DNA from: an uncultured Bryobacterales bacterium
GTDB taxonomy: Bacteria; Acidobacteriota; Terriglobia; Bryobacterales; UBA6623
Reading direction: 5' to 3'
DNA: 64,000 bases
Assembly (NCBI GenBank): GCA_951813065.1
Contig: CATOTH010000008.1
Span: forward strand, 62,001 to 126,000
Shown: piece by piece, positions 38,566 to 48,733 of the stretch
How positions within the stretch are numbered: the stretch's first letter is position 1
Layout: each line of letters starts with the position of its first letter
Translations under genes and position numbers: made by a program
The notes under the pieces: model-generated
Databases searched by the model: none
What the model saw: the letters and a program-made list of their open reading frames with translations, nothing else
What the model was told of the DNA's origin: nothing

Positions 38566-40365
38566 GTGATCAAGCGCACGAAGACTCCCCTCGCGGTCAT
38601 CGCGGTCGTGGCCGCCTTGGTGGCAGGTCGCTCCGTGGCCGACGACGAGCCACCCAACGTGGTGCTAGTCATCACCGACGATCAAGGCTACGGTGACCTG
38701 AGTTGCCACGGCAATCCGGTGTTGAAGACCCCGAACCTCGACCGACTCTACGACGAGTCGGTGCGCTTGGTCGACTACCATGTCGCCCCTACCTGCTCGC
38801 CTACCCGCGCTGCGCTGGTTACGGGCCATTGGACCAACCGCACGGGGGTGTGGCACACAAGCGGCGGCCGCTCCCTGCTACTGGAAGGCGAGGTCACGAT
38901 TGGGCGGATCTTTCACGACGCCGGCTACGCCACGGGTATGTTCGGCAAGTGGCACATGGGCGACAACTACCCCTTCCGGCCAGAGGATCGCGGTTTCAGC
39001 GAGGTGATGCGCCACGGTGGCGGCGGCGTGGGCCAGACGCCTGACTTCTGGGATAACTCCTACTTCGACGGCACGTACTTCCACAACTCGGTGCCGGAAC
39101 CGGTCACGGGCTACTGCACGGACGTCTGGTTTGACTACGCTCGGCGTTTCATCAAGGCTCAGAAGGAGGCAGGCAGGCCGTTTCTGGCCTATATTTCGAC
39201 GAACGCCCCGCACTGGCCTATGCACTCGCCGCCAGAGTTCGCCGCACCCTACGAGGAGCGATTCGGCACCCGCGTGGGGCACTTTTTCGGCATGATCGCC
39301 AACATCGACCACAACGTCGGCCGTTTGCGGGCCTTCCTAGCGCGAGAGGGCCTGGCCCACAACACGATCCTTATCTTCACCAGCGACAACGGAACCGGCG
39401 CGGGCGAAAAGGTCTTTAACGCCGGCATGCGGGGCAGGAAGCAAAGCGAGTACGACGGAGGGCATCGAGTGCCGCTGTTCGTCCACTGGCCCGCAGGGGG
39501 GCTTGTCGGCGGGCGCGACGTCGAGCCGATCACCGCCCACATCGACGTGCTGCCCACCCTGATCGATCTTGCGGGGATCGCGCCGCCGAAGGGAGTGGTG
39601 TTTGACGGACGCAGTATCCGCCCGCTCTTGGAGAGCAGAGCGAATCCGGACGACGGCTCGTGGCCGGACCGCATCCTAGTGACTGACTCGCAAAGGGTCG
39701 TGGATCCGATCAAGTGGCGGAGGAGCGCCGTGATGACCAACCGCTGGCGACTGGTCAACGGCACCGAGCTCTACGACATCAAGCAAGATCCGGCGCAGCA
39801 GAACGACGTGGCCGGAACCCAACCCAATGTAGTCGCCCGACTGAAGGCCTTCTACGAAGCGTGGTGGGCCGAATTGAAGCCGACCTTCCAACGGATTCCC
39901 GCGATTTACCTGGGCCACGAAGGAGAGAACCCGGTCCGGCTGACGAGCCACGATTGGATCGCCACGAAATCGACGCCTTGGAATCAGTCGTTGGTCCGCC
40001 AGGCGTTGGACGATCCATCCGCCACCGGATACTGGAACGTCAACGTGACCGCAGCGGGCGGGTACGAAATCCGTCTGCGACGATGGCCGGAAGAGGCCGA
40101 TACAGCGATCGACGCCCAGCTTCCTCCGGGGACCGACGTGCCAGGGGAAAGCCCATTCCGTGCGAGCCCCGGCAAGGCAGTGCAGGCGGTCAACGCCTCG
40201 GTCCGAATCGGAGATGTGACGGCCGAGGCCCCGGTCGAGCCCGGGGCCAAGCAGGTAACGCTCCAAATGACCTTGCCTGCCGGCAAGAGCCGTATGAGAG
40301 CCACCTTCACCACCGGCGACGGAGGCACCGTGGGAGCGTATTACGCCTACGTGAGGAAACAGTAG
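38566..40365 (+). CDS. Exported type I sulfatase (CSPTR)
   Basis: A 599-residue alkaline-phosphatase-fold sulfatase starting at GTG 38566 with a signal peptide. Metal-binding Asp-Asp occurs at VLVITDDQGYGDLSCHGNP, and the formylglycine signature C-S-P-T-R has Cys77 as the residue to be oxidised. Downstream are FGKWHMGDNYPF and IFTSDNGTG, both active-site segments. The C-terminal 150 residues form an extra beta-domain (GYWNVNVTAAGGYEIRLRRWP). It closely resembles the sulfatase at 50.2 kb, including that extra domain. Activation needs a formylglycine-generating enzyme encoded elsewhere. Confidence 0.94.
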   Translation: MIKRTKTPLAVIAVVAALVAGRSVADDEPPNVVLVITDDQGYGDLSCHGNPVLKTPNLDRLYDESVRLVDYHVAPTCSPTRAALVTGHWTNRTGVWHTSGGRSLLLEGEVTIGRIFHDAGYATGMFGKWHMGDNYPFRPEDRGFSEVMRHGGGGVGQTPDFWDNSYFDGTYFHNSVPEPVTGYCTDVWFDYARRFIKAQKEAGRPFLAYISTNAPHWPMHSPPEFAAPYEERFGTRVGHFFGMIANIDHNVGRLRAFLAREGLAHNTILIFTSDNGTGAGEKVFNAGMRGRKQSEYDGGHRVPLFVHWPAGGLVGGRDVEPITAHIDVLPTLIDLAGIAPPKGVVFDGRSIRPLLESRANPDDGSWPDRILVTDSQRVVDPIKWRRSAVMTNRWRLVNGTELYDIKQDPAQQNDVAGTQPNVVARLKAFYEAWWAELKPTFQRIPAIYLGHEGENPVRLTSHDWIATKSTPWNQSLVRQALDDPSATGYWNVNVTAAGGYEIRLRRWPEEADTAIDAQLPPGTDVPGESPFRASPGKAVQAVNASVRIGDVTAEAPVEPGAKQVTLQMTLPAGKSRMRATFTTGDGGTVGAYYAYVRKQ

Positions 40366-40669
40366 GGCGGCAAGGCTGGGTTAGACGCGTGCCGCTTCCA
40401 GTGGTCGTTCGGCGAGTGAGCGGCACGTTATACGCAAATGGCACCCGCAAAGCACTTTAAGGACCGGTGACAGCCTCCGAATCTCGTGGTATGCGGCTCC
40501 GCGATCCCGTGAATCTTGCCGTTTCAGGACGACCCGAGTTAGATCCTCCGGGCCTCGCCGGACGCGCTCCAAGCGGTTTCGTGCCGACGAACGGCGTTGG
40601 CGCCAACACTACGTTGGCGCTCCAGGTCGCCGCTGAGTCCGCCAGTCGGTACAGCGATCCTGATCTAAC
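40366..40669. other. Intergenic region, left flank of IS1634
   Basis: No gene recognised. The last bases TCTAAC (40664-40669) are the left target duplication of the neighbouring element. Confidence 0.4.
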
Positions 40670-42629
40670 CCTAACTTACCCGCCCAGAAAATAGACGGTA
40701 GGGCCTAACAGCTGTTGAAGCAACTGCTTAGCGTCGGATCTGGCAATTTTGTGTACCCATGTAATTTGATTGTTGACTTCCTGTATTACAATTTGATAGT
40801 GTTCGTTTAGTAGCCATGTACATCGAGTCCGTCCCCAACCGCAACTCGCCCCCGGCCGTCCTCCTCCGCGAGTCCTTCCGCGTCGGCTCCAAGGTCCGCA
40901 AGCGCACCATCCTCAACCTCTCCAAGTGGCCCCCGGACCTCGTCGAGGGCCTCCGCACTCTGCTCAAGGGCGGCACTGCCGTCGCCAACCTTCAGGACTA
41001 TTTCGCCATCGTCCGCTCCCGCCCCCACGGCCATGTCGCCGCCGTCCTCGGCTCCCTCCGCTCTCTCGGCCTCGACTCCCTCATCGATCCCAGCCCCTCC
41101 CGCTCCCGCTCCCTCGCCATGGCCCTCGTCGTCTCGCGCATCCTCCAGCCGCGCTCCAAGCTCGCCACCTCCCGCTGCCTCGACCCCGCCTCCCTGGCCC
41201 ACTCCCTCGGCGACGAACTCCAGCTCGGCCACCCCGATGCCGACGACCTCTATGCCGCCATGGACTGGCTCCTGCCCCGCCAGCACGCCATCGAGCAGGC
41301 CCTCGCCAAACGCCATCTCAGCGACGCCTCCCTTGTCCTCGCCGACGTCACCTCCACCTACCTCGAGGGCTCCCACTGCCCCCTCGCCGCCCGCGGCCAT
41401 TCCCGCGACGGCAAGCGCGGCAAGCTCCAGATCGTCTTCTCCCTGCTGTGCAACCGTGACGGCTGCCCCGTCGCCGTCCAGGTCTTCCCCGGCAACACCG
41501 CCGATCCCGCCACCGTCGGCCCCCAGCTCGACACCCTGCGGCGCCGCTTCGGCCGCGCCCGCCTGGTGGTCGTCGGCGACCGCGGCCTGCTCACCGAGGC
41601 CCGCATCCGCGACGAACTGCGCCCCGCCGGCCTCGACTGGATCTCCGCCTTGCGCGCCCCCGCCATCCGCGAACTCGCCCGCCAGGGCGCCTTCCAAATG
41701 TCCCTCTTCGACCACCAGGACCTCGCCGCAATCACTTCCCCGGACTATCCCGGCGAGCGTCTGCTGCTGTGCCGCAACCCCCTGCTGGCCGCCAAGCGCG
41801 CCCGCCAGCGCGAGGCCCTGCTGGCAGCCACCGAGAAACTGCTCGACCCGATCGTCGCCGCCACCCAGCGCACCCAGCGGCCCCTGCGCCGCGCCGCCAG
41901 CATCGGCCTCCGGGTCGGCAAGGTCGTCTCCAAGTTCAAGGTGCGCAAGCATTTCGAACTGACCATCGAGGAGGGCCACTTCGACTACCGCCGCAACCAA
42001 GCCGGCATCGACGCCGAGGCGGCCCTGGACGGCCTCTACGTGGTCCGCACCAGCGTGGCGGTCGAGGAGCTCGGGCCGGCCGATGCCGTGCGCACCTACA
42101 AGAGCCTCAGCGCCGTCGAGCGCGCCTTCCGCAGCTTCAAGACGGTGGACCTGAAGGTCCGCCCGATCTACCACTACCTCGAGGACCGCGTGCGCGCCCA
42201 CGTGCTCGTCTGCATGCTGGCTTACTACGTCGAGTGGCACATGCAGCGGCGGCTCGCCCCGCTGCTGTTCAAGGACGCCGATCCGGACGCGGCGCAAGCC
42301 GCGCGGGAGTCGGTGGTGCAGCCCGCGCAAGTCTCGCCGGAGGCCCGCGCCAAGGCACGCACCCAGCGCACTGCCGCCGGCGAACCGGTCCATAGCTTCC
42401 AAACCCTGCTGGCCGACCTGGCGACGATTGTCAAGAATCGCATCCAGCCCCATGGCGGAGGCAAACCGTTCGACATGCTCACGCGACCGACGGAATTGCA
42501 GCGCAAGGCGCTCGAACTGCTCGGAGTCAGCCTGACCTGTACCCAGTAAATCTCCAGCTGCGAAATCCTAAATCGCTGAAACTACGAGAGAAACCAAGAG
42601 CCCGACTATTTTCTGGAGGGTAAGTTAGG
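40670..42629 (+). mobile_element. IS1634-family insertion sequence, complete
   Basis: A 1.96-kb element. Both ends begin CCTAACTTACCC and continue with CCAGAAAATAG (one 1-base indel between the two arms). TCTAAC at 40664-40669 and 42630-42635 is a 6-bp target duplication. It carries a single full-length transposase and lies downstream of the sulfatase without breaking a gene. Confidence 0.9.
40816..42549 (+). CDS. IS1634-family transposase
   Basis: A 577-residue DDE transposase of the IS4-like clan. Key segments: LVLADVTSTYLEG (first Asp), GCPVAVQVFPGNTADPATV, LVVVGDRGLLTEARI (second Asp), and YKSLSAVERAFRSFKTVDLKVRP with the catalytic Glu, then YHYLEDRVRAHVLVCMLAYYVEWHM. Length and ends are normal and no frameshift is seen. 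Its codon bias toward C-ending triplets is stronger than that of neighbours, so a long antisense frame also stays open; that frame is an artefact. Confidence 0.94.
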   Translation: MYIESVPNRNSPPAVLLRESFRVGSKVRKRTILNLSKWPPDLVEGLRTLLKGGTAVANLQDYFAIVRSRPHGHVAAVLGSLRSLGLDSLIDPSPSRSRSLAMALVVSRILQPRSKLATSRCLDPASLAHSLGDELQLGHPDADDLYAAMDWLLPRQHAIEQALAKRHLSDASLVLADVTSTYLEGSHCPLAARGHSRDGKRGKLQIVFSLLCNRDGCPVAVQVFPGNTADPATVGPQLDTLRRRFGRARLVVVGDRGLLTEARIRDELRPAGLDWISALRAPAIRELARQGAFQMSLFDHQDLAAITSPDYPGERLLLCRNPLLAAKRARQREALLAATEKLLDPIVAATQRTQRPLRRAASIGLRVGKVVSKFKVRKHFELTIEEGHFDYRRNQAGIDAEAALDGLYVVRTSVAVEELGPADAVRTYKSLSAVERAFRSFKTVDLKVRPIYHYLEDRVRAHVLVCMLAYYVEWHMQRRLAPLLFKDADPDAAQAARESVVQPAQVSPEARAKARTQRTAAGEPVHSFQTLLADLATIVKNRIQPHGGGKPFDMLTRPTELQRKALELLGVSLTCTQ

Positions 42630-42831
42630 TCTAACTCGACTCCATGTGTATGCCCTCAAAGCTCCCCGCCGGACAAACGGACGGCGGGGCAGTCTGGCAC
42701 AGCACATAGTTGGGCAGAGTTCGTAGCCCCGGCATCTGATGCGACTTGCTAGACTGATACCCGTCAGGTAGTTCGCCGGACAAATGGGCGAACCGCCGAG
42801 GCTTGGGAGAGTAAGAACGGGTAGTAGTGGC

Positions 42832-43080
42832 ATGCCACGTCCCCAAACCGACAGAGCAAGAATTGACGTTTATCTCAATGATGACCAAACGCCAATCATC
42901 ATACCGATCTACCAGCTACGTGGACTCCAAGAGGCTTGGGAAGACCAAGGGAGACAGGTTCAGGTGTTTGCCCACGAGGACGAGAGGCCGGGATACAGGG
43001 GTGGTCACCCCAATTTAAGGGTGATAGTGAAGCCGCCTCCAGATCGTCCGTTAGATGAGGAAATTGCGGTCCTCGTCTAA
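42832..43080 (+). CDS. Small hypothetical protein
   Basis: An 82-residue protein (MPRPQTDRARIDVYLNDDQT, then PIIIPIYQLRGLQEAWEDQG) with predicted beta-strands and no family I recognise. The frame extends upstream to 42784, but ATG 42832 begins the better-composed sequence. It is flanked by the IS1634 element and a gene-poor stretch. Confidence 0.45.
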   Translation: MPRPQTDRARIDVYLNDDQTPIIIPIYQLRGLQEAWEDQGRQVQVFAHEDERPGYRGGHPNLRVIVKPPPDRPLDEEIAVLV

Positions 43081-43432
43081 TTTGGTCCGAGTTGCGATGG
43101 CCGGACTCAGCGACCCAACGACTTGGCGGTAGGCAAGCCGTTTTCTGTGCAAGCCATATGAGGCTGTTCTGCCACGAGCCCACGTTGTAGAACTGATGCC
43201 ACTCTTCCCTGACGAGTCTCCTCGGCACTGCGTATAGCCTCCGTGAGTATCCCAAGCAAATGGCCCCTGCCGAACACCTGCCCCGTAACTAACTGTCCGG
43301 AACCGGTGGCCTGTGCATGTGCAACTCCCGACTTCGCGGCGAACCGAGGCCGGTCAGTTCTCGGCCTATTGGGGCGCGTTTCGCTTGATAACTATCGAAA
43401 GCGAAGAGGGAATCCAGATTCACACAGAGGCG
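43081..43432. other. Intergenic stretch without a supportable gene
   Basis: About 350 bases. Short frames on both strands have no recognisable features. Confidence 0.4.
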
Positions 43433-44917
43433 CTAGGGCCGAGGAAACGCAGTCTGTTGCTCGTATACGTCGACCGGCTTCCACAGCCTCTTCTCCTTGT
43501 ACTCCCGGTATCGGGCTGCGTCGGCCTCCGAATTCTTGGTCGGCATCTGAGCTTGGACGGAATCACGCCACGAACGGAGTTTCGCTAAAAGCTCGCGGGC
43601 CTTGTCCGGCATCGCCGCGGACAGGTCGCGCGTCTCGCCAATGTCTTCGCGTAGGTCGTACAGCTCAGTGTGCCCGTCCTCAAAGAACTCGAGGAGTTTG
43701 AAGGGCCCCTCCCTCACAGCGCCGTACGGAATGCACGTGATGATCGGTGTGTGCGCGTTGTAGTGCGGGTAGTGCCAATAGATCGGTCCGCGGCGAAACT
43801 CCCTGTCCCCCCTCAGCAGCGGGGTTAGGCTCTTGCCGTCAACTTCCGGCCCCGCGTCCACTCCGGCAATGTCGAGGATCGTCGGGAAGAGATCAACGCT
43901 GATCACCGGCTCCTCGACGGCAAGGCCTTCGGAATGCCCGGGCCATTTGACGATCAGCGGTACGCGTACCCCGCCCTCCCAGGCCGTGCTCTTCTCTCCT
44001 CGAAGCGGCAAGTTGGAGGTGATGCGACCGTCCTTCGATAGGCCTCCGTTGTCGGAGAAGAAAATGACTACGGTACGTTCCGCTACCCCCAGTTGTTCGA
44101 GCTTTGCAACGACCGCGCCGACGCTCTGGTCCAACCCTTCGACCATCGCCGCGTATTCCGGATTCTTCTGCGAACCCGTCGGCCGCTTCTTGCGGTACTT
44201 CTCTACAACCTCGGGCCTGCCCTCGATCCGGGTGTGAACCGCGTAGTGCGAGAGGTAGAGAAAGAAGGGCTGATCTCCATGGCGGTCGAGAAAGGCTTCG
44301 GCCTCGCGCGTAATGCGATCCGTAAGGTACTCCCCTGGCCGTTCATCGGGGAACGGGCGCCAGCCGAGCCGCTCGATCTTGGCGGCCGGCCAATAGGGCG
44401 GAAACATGCTTCCGTGCGAACCGGAGTGGCTGCCGCCGACGCTGAACTGGAAGCCATGATCCTCCGCCCACCAGCCCTTTTGGCCTAGGTGCCACTTGCC
44501 GACCGCGGCCGTGACGTAGCCAGCCTCGGCGAGCGCCTCGGCAATCGTGGTCTCGTCGTGACGCAGATAGTTGGTCCATTCCGGAATCGCGAGTTTCGCA
44601 CCCGGCGGCGTTCTCCCGGGAATCCAGTCGGTCAGATGGGTCGACGCCGGGTACCTACCTGTAAGGATGCTTGCGCGTGTCGGCGAGCAAGAGTTTCCCG
44701 CTGCGTAAGCGTCGGTGAAGCGCACGCCCTCGGCGGCAAGGAGGTCGAGGTGGGGCGTCTCGTAGTACGTGCTCCCATAGCTGCCTAGGTCACGCCAGCC
44801 CAGGTCGTCCGCCAACACGAGAACGAAGTTTGGCTTCTGGGCCGCAAGTAGCCCGACTGCCGCGAAGCCGACAATGGAGAGACGGAACATGCTGGCCCAA
44901 GGACGCTCACTGGTCAT
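43433..44917 (-). CDS. Exported type I sulfatase (CSPTR)
   Basis: A 494-residue sulfatase. A signal peptide (MFRLSIVGFAAVGLLAAQ) starts at Met10, so ATG 44890 is an alternative start. Metal-binding VLADDLGWRDLGSYGS and signature C-S-P-T-R at Cys77 are intact, followed by VGKWHLGQKGWW and IFFSDNGGLSKDG. The WAEDHGFQFSVGGSHSGSHG segment is typical of arylsulfatase A-like enzymes acting on sulfated polysaccharides. It differs from the other three copies and is not a recent duplicate. Confidence 0.94.
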   Translation of the reverse strand: MTSERPWASMFRLSIVGFAAVGLLAAQKPNFVLVLADDLGWRDLGSYGSTYYETPHLDLLAAEGVRFTDAYAAGNSCSPTRASILTGRYPASTHLTDWIPGRTPPGAKLAIPEWTNYLRHDETTIAEALAEAGYVTAAVGKWHLGQKGWWAEDHGFQFSVGGSHSGSHGSMFPPYWPAAKIERLGWRPFPDERPGEYLTDRITREAEAFLDRHGDQPFFLYLSHYAVHTRIEGRPEVVEKYRKKRPTGSQKNPEYAAMVEGLDQSVGAVVAKLEQLGVAERTVVIFFSDNGGLSKDGRITSNLPLRGEKSTAWEGGVRVPLIVKWPGHSEGLAVEEPVISVDLFPTILDIAGVDAGPEVDGKSLTPLLRGDREFRRGPIYWHYPHYNAHTPIITCIPYGAVREGPFKLLEFFEDGHTELYDLREDIGETRDLSAAMPDKARELLAKLRSWRDSVQAQMPTKNSEADAARYREYKEKRLWKPVDVYEQQTAFPRP

Positions 44918-45100
44918 GGTTTGGTCTCTTCACTCTCAGAATGGTTCTTGCATCCGTCGCGACCACCAATTTGCGCAACGCTCTAATCGTTTTGTTCCTG
45001 CGGAAATTGCATAGTTCCGAAGCGGCGATTGACGTGCGGCTGACAAAGCTCGGCCCACGCTCTCGTGCTTGCGATAGCCGAAGGAACAGATGACTTGCGA

Positions 45101-45385
45101 TCAGGATTGGTTCACCAAGGCGAGCAGCGCGTCCCCGCTGTCGCAATTCAGCAGCCATTCACCGACCTTCTCCAAACGGTCCGTGTCGGCAATCTGTTCC
45201 AGCGGTGCGGCAAGGCTGCCCGCCAGTGCCTCGCCAAATCGAATCCGGGCTAACCGCAGGAGTAGCTTCCGCTCCCCCGCCAGCCCTTCCCGGCGTCCCT
45301 CATCACGGCCCTCATCACGGCCCTCGGCCCTCATGCGATCCGCCCAAGTCAGAGTCTCATCTTCCAGCATGTCCAGCACCTTGTC
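45101..45385 (-). pseudogene. Rpn/PD-(D/E)XK nuclease family gene, 3' fragment
   Basis: Encodes DKVLDMLEDETLTWADRMRA followed by the charged repeat GRDEGRDEGRREGLAGERKLLLRLARIRFG, the C-terminal helical tail of Rpn-like (YhgA/DUF4351-type) proteins. It is the downstream half of the gene whose 5' part lies at 46566-47282; an IS630 element separates them. Removing the element and one TA restores the frame exactly (SDNL joined to DKVL). Confidence 0.88.
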
Positions 45386-45387
45386 TA

Positions 45388-46565
45388 GTGTCCTGACCGT
45401 CAAATAACATTAATTACCAACCTTCGCGCTCGAGAGCCTGGCGCGCCCGGTGGATCTTGGCAAGAATCTCCTCGCCCTTGGCCTTCCAGCGGTACGGCTT
45501 CGGATGCTCGTTGCGTTCCGTCAGGTAGGCCGTGATCGCGTCCGTCAGTTCCTTGACGCTCCCGAAGCTGCCGTCCCGCACGCAGTCCGCCGTCAGGTCG
45601 GCGAAGAAGCGCTCCACCAGGTTCAGCCAGGAGCTCGAGGTGGGCGTGAAGTGCATGTGGAAGCGCTGGTGCTTGCCCAGCCAGGCCCGCACCTTCGCGT
45701 GCTTGTGCGTGCAATAGTTGTCCGCGACGATGTGAATCTGGAGACCGTTCGGAACCTCCCGGTCGATTTGCTTGAGGAATCGCAGCCACTCCAGATGGGT
45801 GTGCCGTGCCTCGGTGCGGTAGATCAGTTTGCCTTCCAGGTAGCTCATCGCCGCGAACAGGCACACCGTGCCGTGCCGAATGTAGTCGTGAGTGCGGGTG
45901 CGAATGTGTCCGACACCGAGCGGCAGGGCGGGCTGGGTGCGCTCCAGGGCCTGGCACTGGCTCTTTTCGTCGCAGCACAGCACCACGGACTTCTCGGGCG
46001 GGTCCAGGTACAAGCCGATCACATCCCAGAACTTGCTTTCGAACTGTTTGTCGCTGGAGAGTTTGAACGTCTTGGTCCGGTGCGGCTTGAGGCCCTGCTG
46101 GTGCCATATGCGCCCCACGCTGGACGGCGCGATGCCCACGGCGGCGGCCAGCGTGCGGGTGCTCCAGCGCTGCCGTCCAGGCGGCGTCCGGCCCGCTTCG
46201 GTGACGACCTTCTCCACGGTTTGCAAGGGGATCGTGGGGCGCCGTCCGCGGCCGGGCAAGTCCCGCAGGCCCGCAAGACCTTCGCGGTCAAAGCGCTGCG
46301 ACCACTTGTTTACACACGCGACGCTAACCCCGAGGCGCTCGGCGACGTCCCGTTGCTTCACACCCTCGGCGCGCAGCAGCACGATCCGCGCGCGCTGGCA
46401 GTCGCGCCGCGAAGTGGTCGCGGCGCGGACCCGCCGTTCCAACTCCCGTTGTTCCTCGGGATGCAGATCGAGAACTGCAACCGGTCGTGCCATCGTGCTC
46501 CCTCCCGCGAGAAGCAGTATGGCACACACTGTCAATTAATTCAATCTATTTGAAGGTCAGTACAC
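45388..46565 (-). mobile_element. IS630-family insertion sequence, complete
   Basis: A 1178-bp element flanked by the TA duplication typical of IS630/Tc1 (45386-45387 and 46566-46567). Terminal repeats read GTGTCCTGACCGTCAAATA and GTGTACTGACCTTCAAATA (17 of 19). It carries one intact transposase and interrupts an Rpn-type gene. Confidence 0.93.
45414..46493 (-). CDS. IS630-family transposase
   Basis: A 359-residue protein starting at ATG 46493, preceded by GGGAGGGAGC. The N-terminal half has two helix-turn-helix motifs (QRDVAERLGVSVACVNKWSQRF). The DDE catalytic residues are visible: Asp in LCCDEKSQCQALERTQPA, Asp in IVADNYCTHKHAKV, and Glu in SSSWLNLVERFFADLT. All are intact. An upstream in-frame ATG at 46535 overlaps the terminal region and is less likely. 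Confidence 0.94.
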   Translation of the reverse strand: MARPVAVLDLHPEEQRELERRVRAATTSRRDCQRARIVLLRAEGVKQRDVAERLGVSVACVNKWSQRFDREGLAGLRDLPGRGRRPTIPLQTVEKVVTEAGRTPPGRQRWSTRTLAAAVGIAPSSVGRIWHQQGLKPHRTKTFKLSSDKQFESKFWDVIGLYLDPPEKSVVLCCDEKSQCQALERTQPALPLGVGHIRTRTHDYIRHGTVCLFAAMSYLEGKLIYRTEARHTHLEWLRFLKQIDREVPNGLQIHIVADNYCTHKHAKVRAWLGKHQRFHMHFTPTSSSWLNLVERFFADLTADCVRDGSFGSVKELTDAITAYLTERNEHPKPYRWKAKGEEILAKIHRARQALEREGW

Positions 46566-47282
46566 TAGATTATCGCTCTTCATTGCATCCGGCACACCTA
46601 AGTCCGGGATAAGCACCTTCGAGATCCAACCCGCGAACGCCCCGGCCAGCGCGGCATAGGCGGCGTTCCCGGACCATCCCTTCAACGGTGCCGCCGCCAC
46701 CCGCAACGCCTCTGGACTATCACAACGCTGCAGCCGGGCCAGCAACACGGCCAAGTTCTCGTCCCCGCCCGGATCCCGGCAGCGCCGCAGGTCCAGCAGC
46801 GGGCACTCCATTCGCGGGATGTCCGGCTCCGTTTCTGCACAACGGACCGTGATCGCCGCGCTCACCTCCCCAACAGGGGTCCAGCGCCGCTTGCCGCTGT
46901 AGATCGTCAGGTGCTTGACGCGCGGGACGGCGGATGCGGAATAGCCGAACTCCTTTGGCGGTTGATTGCTCAGAGCGAAATAGAGGGTCGAAACCGCGTG
47001 TAGCATGCGGAATGGCATCGTAGGGTCGACCGCGTCCTGGCATTCGACCAGCAAGTAGACGATCTGGCCGTCGGCCAGCGTCAGCCGCCAGACGGCGTCG
47101 GCCAGTCTCTGGCGCAGGTCGGGGCCGACCAAGTTCGGGCTGGCGGCCTCGATCGCCACGACTTCGTCCGGGTCGATGCCGGGCAGAGGATGGGCTTGCA
47201 GCAGATGGCGGAGGAATATGGGGTCAAGCACGAAGAGCTTGTAGGAGGAATCGCGCGGGACGCGCATTTCGATGACAGACAT
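46566..47282 (-). pseudogene. Rpn/PD-(D/E)XK nuclease family gene, 5' fragment
   Basis: Encodes the N-terminal domain: PRDSSYKLFVLDPIFLRHLL, then QRLADAVWRLTLADGQIVYLLVECQD (Asp and Glu of the PD-(D/E)XK core), FRMLHAVSTLYFAL and a C-terminal helical part. Insertion of IS630 changes the last codons to NLVY and a stop. Together with 45101-45385 the restored protein would be about 333 residues. Rpn-type proteins are DNA endonucleases that promote RecA-independent recombination and are widespread as degenerate paralogues. Confidence 0.87.
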
Positions 47283-47479
47283 GGCAGGAAGGGGGGCTTG
47301 GCGGGTACCGGACGGTCGGCCGGACCCGCGGCATCACGAAATTCTAGCGAAACAAGGAGTCTCAACTGCCAAAGCGTCGCTTCGGCCGCCCACAAGGCCG
47401 TTGCCGCCGACCCCGACTTGAATGTCCTCCATCCGACGAACGGCCACGGGAGTGGCGCTCGGCTAGACTCAAGATCGTC

Positions 47480-48733
47480 ATGCCCACAATTGCTGTGCTG
47501 GGAACCTTGGACACCAAGGGGGCCGAGGTGGGGTTCCTTGCGTAGCAGATCCGAGTGCGCGGCTGCGACACCCTAGTGGTCGATATGGGCGTCTTGGGGC
47601 CGCCTGCAATCGAGCCTGATCTCTCTCGCCAAACCGTCGTCGGCACAGTGGGGGAGCGGATCGAGGCGCTGGCCGCGGGGGGAGACCGGGGCCGGGCCGT
47701 TGCGGCGATGACCCGCGGTGTGGAGAGGATCCTGCCGGAGCTTCATGCGCAGGGTCGCTTCGATGGCGTGATCGGCATCGGCGGGAGCGCGGGGACGACG
47801 ATGGCGACGGCCGGTATGCGGGCCTTGCCAATCGGCGTGCCCAAGCTGATGGTCTCCACTATCGCCGGCGGGGATGTCGCGCCGTTCGTCGGCTCGAAGG
47901 ACATCACCATGGTTCCGTCCATCGTGGATATCAGCGGCTTGAATCGGATTAGTCGCCACATATTCGTCCAAGCTGCAGCCGCGGTAGTGGCTATGGCACG
48001 TGCCGAAATACCGCTGCCAACAGGTGACGACAGGCCGCTGATCGCAGCTTCCATGTTCGGCAACACCACGCAATGTGTCGACGCCGCCCGGAAACGGCTT
48101 GAGTCGTCCGGTTACGAGGTTCTGGTCTTTCACTCGACCGGGACGGGAGGGCGGACCATGGAAGACCTCGTTGCGGCCGACTATTTCACCGGTGTATTGG
48201 ATGTCACCACGACGGAGCTGGCGGACGAACTCGCAGGGGGCGTGATGAGCGCCGGCCCCACGCGCTTGGAGGGAGCCGCCCGCGCGGGCATTCCCTCAGT
48301 AGTGGTGCCGGGCTGCCTGGATATGGTGAACTTCTGGGCGCCCGAGACGATCCCGCAGAGATATCGCAGCCGCCGGCTCTACCGGCATAATCCCAACGTG
48401 ACACTCATGCGAACGACTCCGGAAGAAAACCGGGAACTCGGACGCCGATTGGCCGAGCGAGTGAACAAGTCCAAGGGGCCGGCGGCAGTGTATCTGCCGC
48501 TAAAGGGAATCTCGGTGATCTCTGTCGCAGAGCAACCCTTTTGCTGGCCTGAGGCGGACCAGGCCTTGTTCGGGGCCATCAGGAAGACGCTGCGCCCCGG
48601 GATTCCTCTCTTTGAGCTGGATCTCGACATCAACGATCCGGCCTTCGCCGAAGCAGTAGCAGATGGCCTGCTTCGGCTACTTGGTCACGAGACCTCCTCG
48701 GGACAGCATCCGAGCGGGCAACTGCCATCGTGA
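47480..48733 (+). pseudogene. Tm-1-like ATP-binding protein (UPF0261) with a nonsense codon
   Basis: The family N-terminus MPTIAVLGTLDTKGAEVGFLA starts at ATG 47480, but the next codon is TAG (47543-47545). The same frame then reads QIRVRGCDTLVVDMGVLG through to 48733 with all later family motifs: GVIGIGGSAGTTMATAGMRALP, VPKLMVSTIAGGDVAPFVGS, TRLEGAARAGIPSVVVPGCLDMV and VYLPLKGIS. Relatives have an acidic or Gln residue at the stop, so a single base change explains it. A GTG at 47555 could give a product missing the first 25 residues, including the first nucleotide-binding strand. Pairing with the next gene is conserved. Confidence 0.82.

Noticed and set aside
40807-42453. A 548-codon glycine-rich open frame antisense to the IS1634 transposase
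   Set aside because: It mirrors the strongly C-biased codons of the transposase, has low-complexity composition and no family features.
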